Assembly: GCA_030624355.1 (NCBI GenBank)
Contig: JAUXKG010000153.1
Coordinates: forward strand, 1 to 6,405
DNA: 6,405 nt
DNA from: Acidobacteriota bacterium
GTDB taxonomy: Bacteria; Acidobacteriota; UBA6911; RPQK01; JADFOI01
Direction: 5' to 3'
Made by a program: the position numbers and the translations under genes. The notes beneath the pieces are model-generated. The model had not been told where the DNA came from. It made no database searches and was given only the letters and a program-made list of their open reading frames with translations. Below are positions 5,199-6,405 of this stretch, one piece after another; positions within the stretch are counted from its first letter, which is position 1; each line of letters begins with the position of its first letter.

Positions 5199-6275
5199 AT
5201 GACAAAATTCAAGGGAGATTTTGGCCTTCAGTTTGTAACTCATATCGCCACCCACTATTCCATTCCCGAGTGGGTGGAACTGGCCCGGCTGGCCCACGAC
5301 AAGGGATTTCACCAGCTTTGGATCAATGACAATGTGGGCTACCGTCCTCCCATTGTGCTGTTGAGTGCCGTTGCGGCACAGGTTCCCATCCCCATCGGAA
5401 CCGCCGTTCTGGTCCCCTATTTTCACCAGCCACTGGACCTGGTCGGCTCGTTGGCCGCTCTGTCCGAGCTGTGTGAGGGACGTGAGATTGGTGTTGGCCT
5501 GGCGCGGGGCAGCCTGGCCATCACAGCCCGGGAGGTCGAGGTCGTCAGGCCTCTGACCATGGTCCGGGAAACAGCCCAGTTTATGCGCCAAGTACTGGCC
5601 GGGGAGAAAGCGGCCTATCGGGATTATCCCCTTCTTCGAGATTACTATCACCTCAACCCCAGCGGAAAGTTTCAGCTCAGCTTCTCGCCCGCCTCGCCCT
5701 TCTGCTTTTACGGGGGCGGAATCGGACCCAAGGCGCTGAAGGTGACCGGTCAAGTCATGGACGGATTGATTTCATCGGGAACCTTCATCTCGATGGTTCG
5801 TGCCGGGCGCCAGGCCGGCATGCTCAGGATTGCCGAGGACTCGGCCCGCCAGAATCAGCCCGGACTGACACTGCGAAAGATGTGCGAGCTGAACGTTTCG
5901 ATCTCTCAGGACCGAAGCAAGGCTCTCGAGTACCCCAAGCGGCAGGTAGCCCAAGCAGCACTGCAGTGGGAGACCTTGGGGTTCACGGCAGAGGAGTATG
6001 ACGCTCTGGGCGTGAAGCGGGAGCAGGTCTTAAAACTCAAGGAACGTCTGGAGGCAGGAGCCAGCATCACAGAAGCCGCCTCTGTCGTGACCGAAGACAT
6101 GGTGCGAGCCTGTTACGTGGCCGGCCAGCCGGAGGAAGCGGTCGAACAGATCGTCCAGTTGAGCGAGATCGCCGCCGATCTGGGCTACGATCAAATTGCC
6201 TTGGCCAAGCTGGGCCCCGATTACCGGGAAGCCATCACCCTTCTGGCCGATCAGATCATGCCTGCGTTGCAGTAG
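5199..6275 (+). CDS. Luciferase-like (LLM-class) flavin- or F420-dependent oxidoreductase, copy 2
   Basis: The 358 residues form a second luciferase-like TIM-barrel protein clearly diverged from its neighbour. Seen: the first strand GDFGLQFV (6-13); LARLAHDKGFHQLWINDNV (28-46); PIPIGTAVLVPYFHQPLDLV (63-82) leading into LAALSELCEGREIGVGLARG (85-104), the family's core; GGGIGPKALKVTGQVMDGLI (172-191), the equivalent of the cofactor-pocket G.KAL..AG...DG segment; and a C-terminal VAGQPEEAVEQIVQLSEI (307-324). ATG 5199 is the first start after an in-frame stop at 5166-5168, but only a weak GGA precedes it, suggesting coupling to or co-transcription with the upstream gene 60 bases away. An Ala-rich, charged segment at about 272-300 looks like the variable insertion region of the family. 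A role in oxidising the same or successive substrates as copy 1 is plausible but inferred. Confidence 0.87.
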   Translation: MTKFKGDFGLQFVTHIATHYSIPEWVELARLAHDKGFHQLWINDNVGYRPPIVLLSAVAAQVPIPIGTAVLVPYFHQPLDLVGSLAALSELCEGREIGVGLARGSLAITAREVEVVRPLTMVRETAQFMRQVLAGEKAAYRDYPLLRDYYHLNPSGKFQLSFSPASPFCFYGGGIGPKALKVTGQVMDGLISSGTFISMVRAGRQAGMLRIAEDSARQNQPGLTLRKMCELNVSISQDRSKALEYPKRQVAQAALQWETLGFTAEEYDALGVKREQVLKLKERLEAGASITEAASVVTEDMVRACYVAGQPEEAVEQIVQLSEIAADLGYDQIALAKLGPDYREAITLLADQIMPALQ

Positions 6276-6405
6276 CCCGAATGATGCATAAGTTGTCTAC
6301 TGCAGGGCTGCAACCATCCGCGCTGACGGCGTTGTACTTCCTCGGGCTCCTCGGCGTACCGCACGAGTACGCCTGCGGGGCCCTTCGTTGCACGCCTTGC
6401 CATCG
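6276..6405. other. Non-coding right edge with an inverted repeat; possible dispersed intergenic element
   Basis: No convincing gene is visible. GGCGTAC (6353-6359) and GTACGCC (6367-6373) form a perfect 7-bp stem with a seven-base loop, followed by GC-rich sequence and no T-tract, so it is not a standard terminator. Read on the - strand, the text from the stem (GTACGCCGAGGAGCC) to GCGGATGG and TGCAGCCCTGCA resembles intergenic elements I have seen in other environmental bacterial genomes; that recollection is not a database result. A - strand frame of about 50 codons starting at 6403 exists but has no family resemblance. Confidence 0.35.

Noticed and set aside
4683..5753. Long - strand open frame (356 codons) opposite both luciferase-like genes
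   Set aside because: It is antisense to two well-supported enzymes, crosses the gap between them, and shows no domain; long antisense frames are expected in GC-rich coding DNA.
6353..6373. Rho-independent terminator after the second luciferase-like gene
   Set aside because: The stem is perfect but is about 80 bases from the stop codon and lacks a following T-tract.

Overview
The window is an ordinary-looking, moderately GC-rich bacterial chromosome segment. It carries five full-length or partial metabolic genes on the + strand, one small membrane gene on the - strand, and repeat-rich intergenic DNA. A cupin protein with an export signal points to a Gram-negative (diderm) host. Two luciferase-like flavin/F420-type oxidoreductases, an FAH-family hydrolase, a secreted bicupin and heptamer-based intergenic repeats together are reminiscent of Acidobacteriota or related environmental lineages. 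That placement is an impression from gene content, not a demonstration.

Layout: (1) 1-1028 is the C-terminal part of a malate-synthase-like enzyme cut by the left edge. It is followed after 12 bases by (2) an FAH-family hydrolase/lyase (1041-1811), probably in the same transcript. (3) 1812-2083 is non-coding and contains two copies of a GTCGANT heptamer-run repeat, an array of AATCCGTG octamers, and a promoter and ribosome binding site for (4) a secreted two-domain cupin (2090-3370). (5) Directly at the cupin stop codon begins a four-copy 51-bp tandem array (3368-3571) built on the same heptamer repeat, then a terminator-like stem between convergent genes. (6) 3614-3919 on the - strand encodes a succinate-dehydrogenase-type membrane anchor with no sdhA/sdhB beside it and no convincing start. 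(7) 3920-4130 is a divergent regulatory region with a TTGACA -35 box and nested palindromes. (8) Two luciferase-like monooxygenase-family genes follow in tandem (4131-5138, 5199-6275). (9) 6276-6405 is non-coding with an inverted repeat.

How the genes might work together: the malate synthase and FAH-family enzyme form one probable operon of small-acid metabolism. The second cupin domain has a 3-His site of the type used by gentisate-like ring-cleaving dioxygenases, and FAH-family enzymes commonly hydrolyse ring-cleavage products. A ring-cleavage plus hydrolysis scheme is therefore conceivable, but the bicupin carries a signal peptide and sits in its own transcription unit, so the link is only a hypothesis. 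The two luciferase-like genes probably form a separate co-regulated unit; both leaders carry GGACCGGA/CCGGTC dyads.

I found no CRISPR array, RNA gene, transposase, defence island or clearly new multi-gene system. The most unusual signals are the repeat family bracketing the cupin gene, the orphan and possibly decaying SDH anchor, and the shared dyads before the two oxidoreductase genes.
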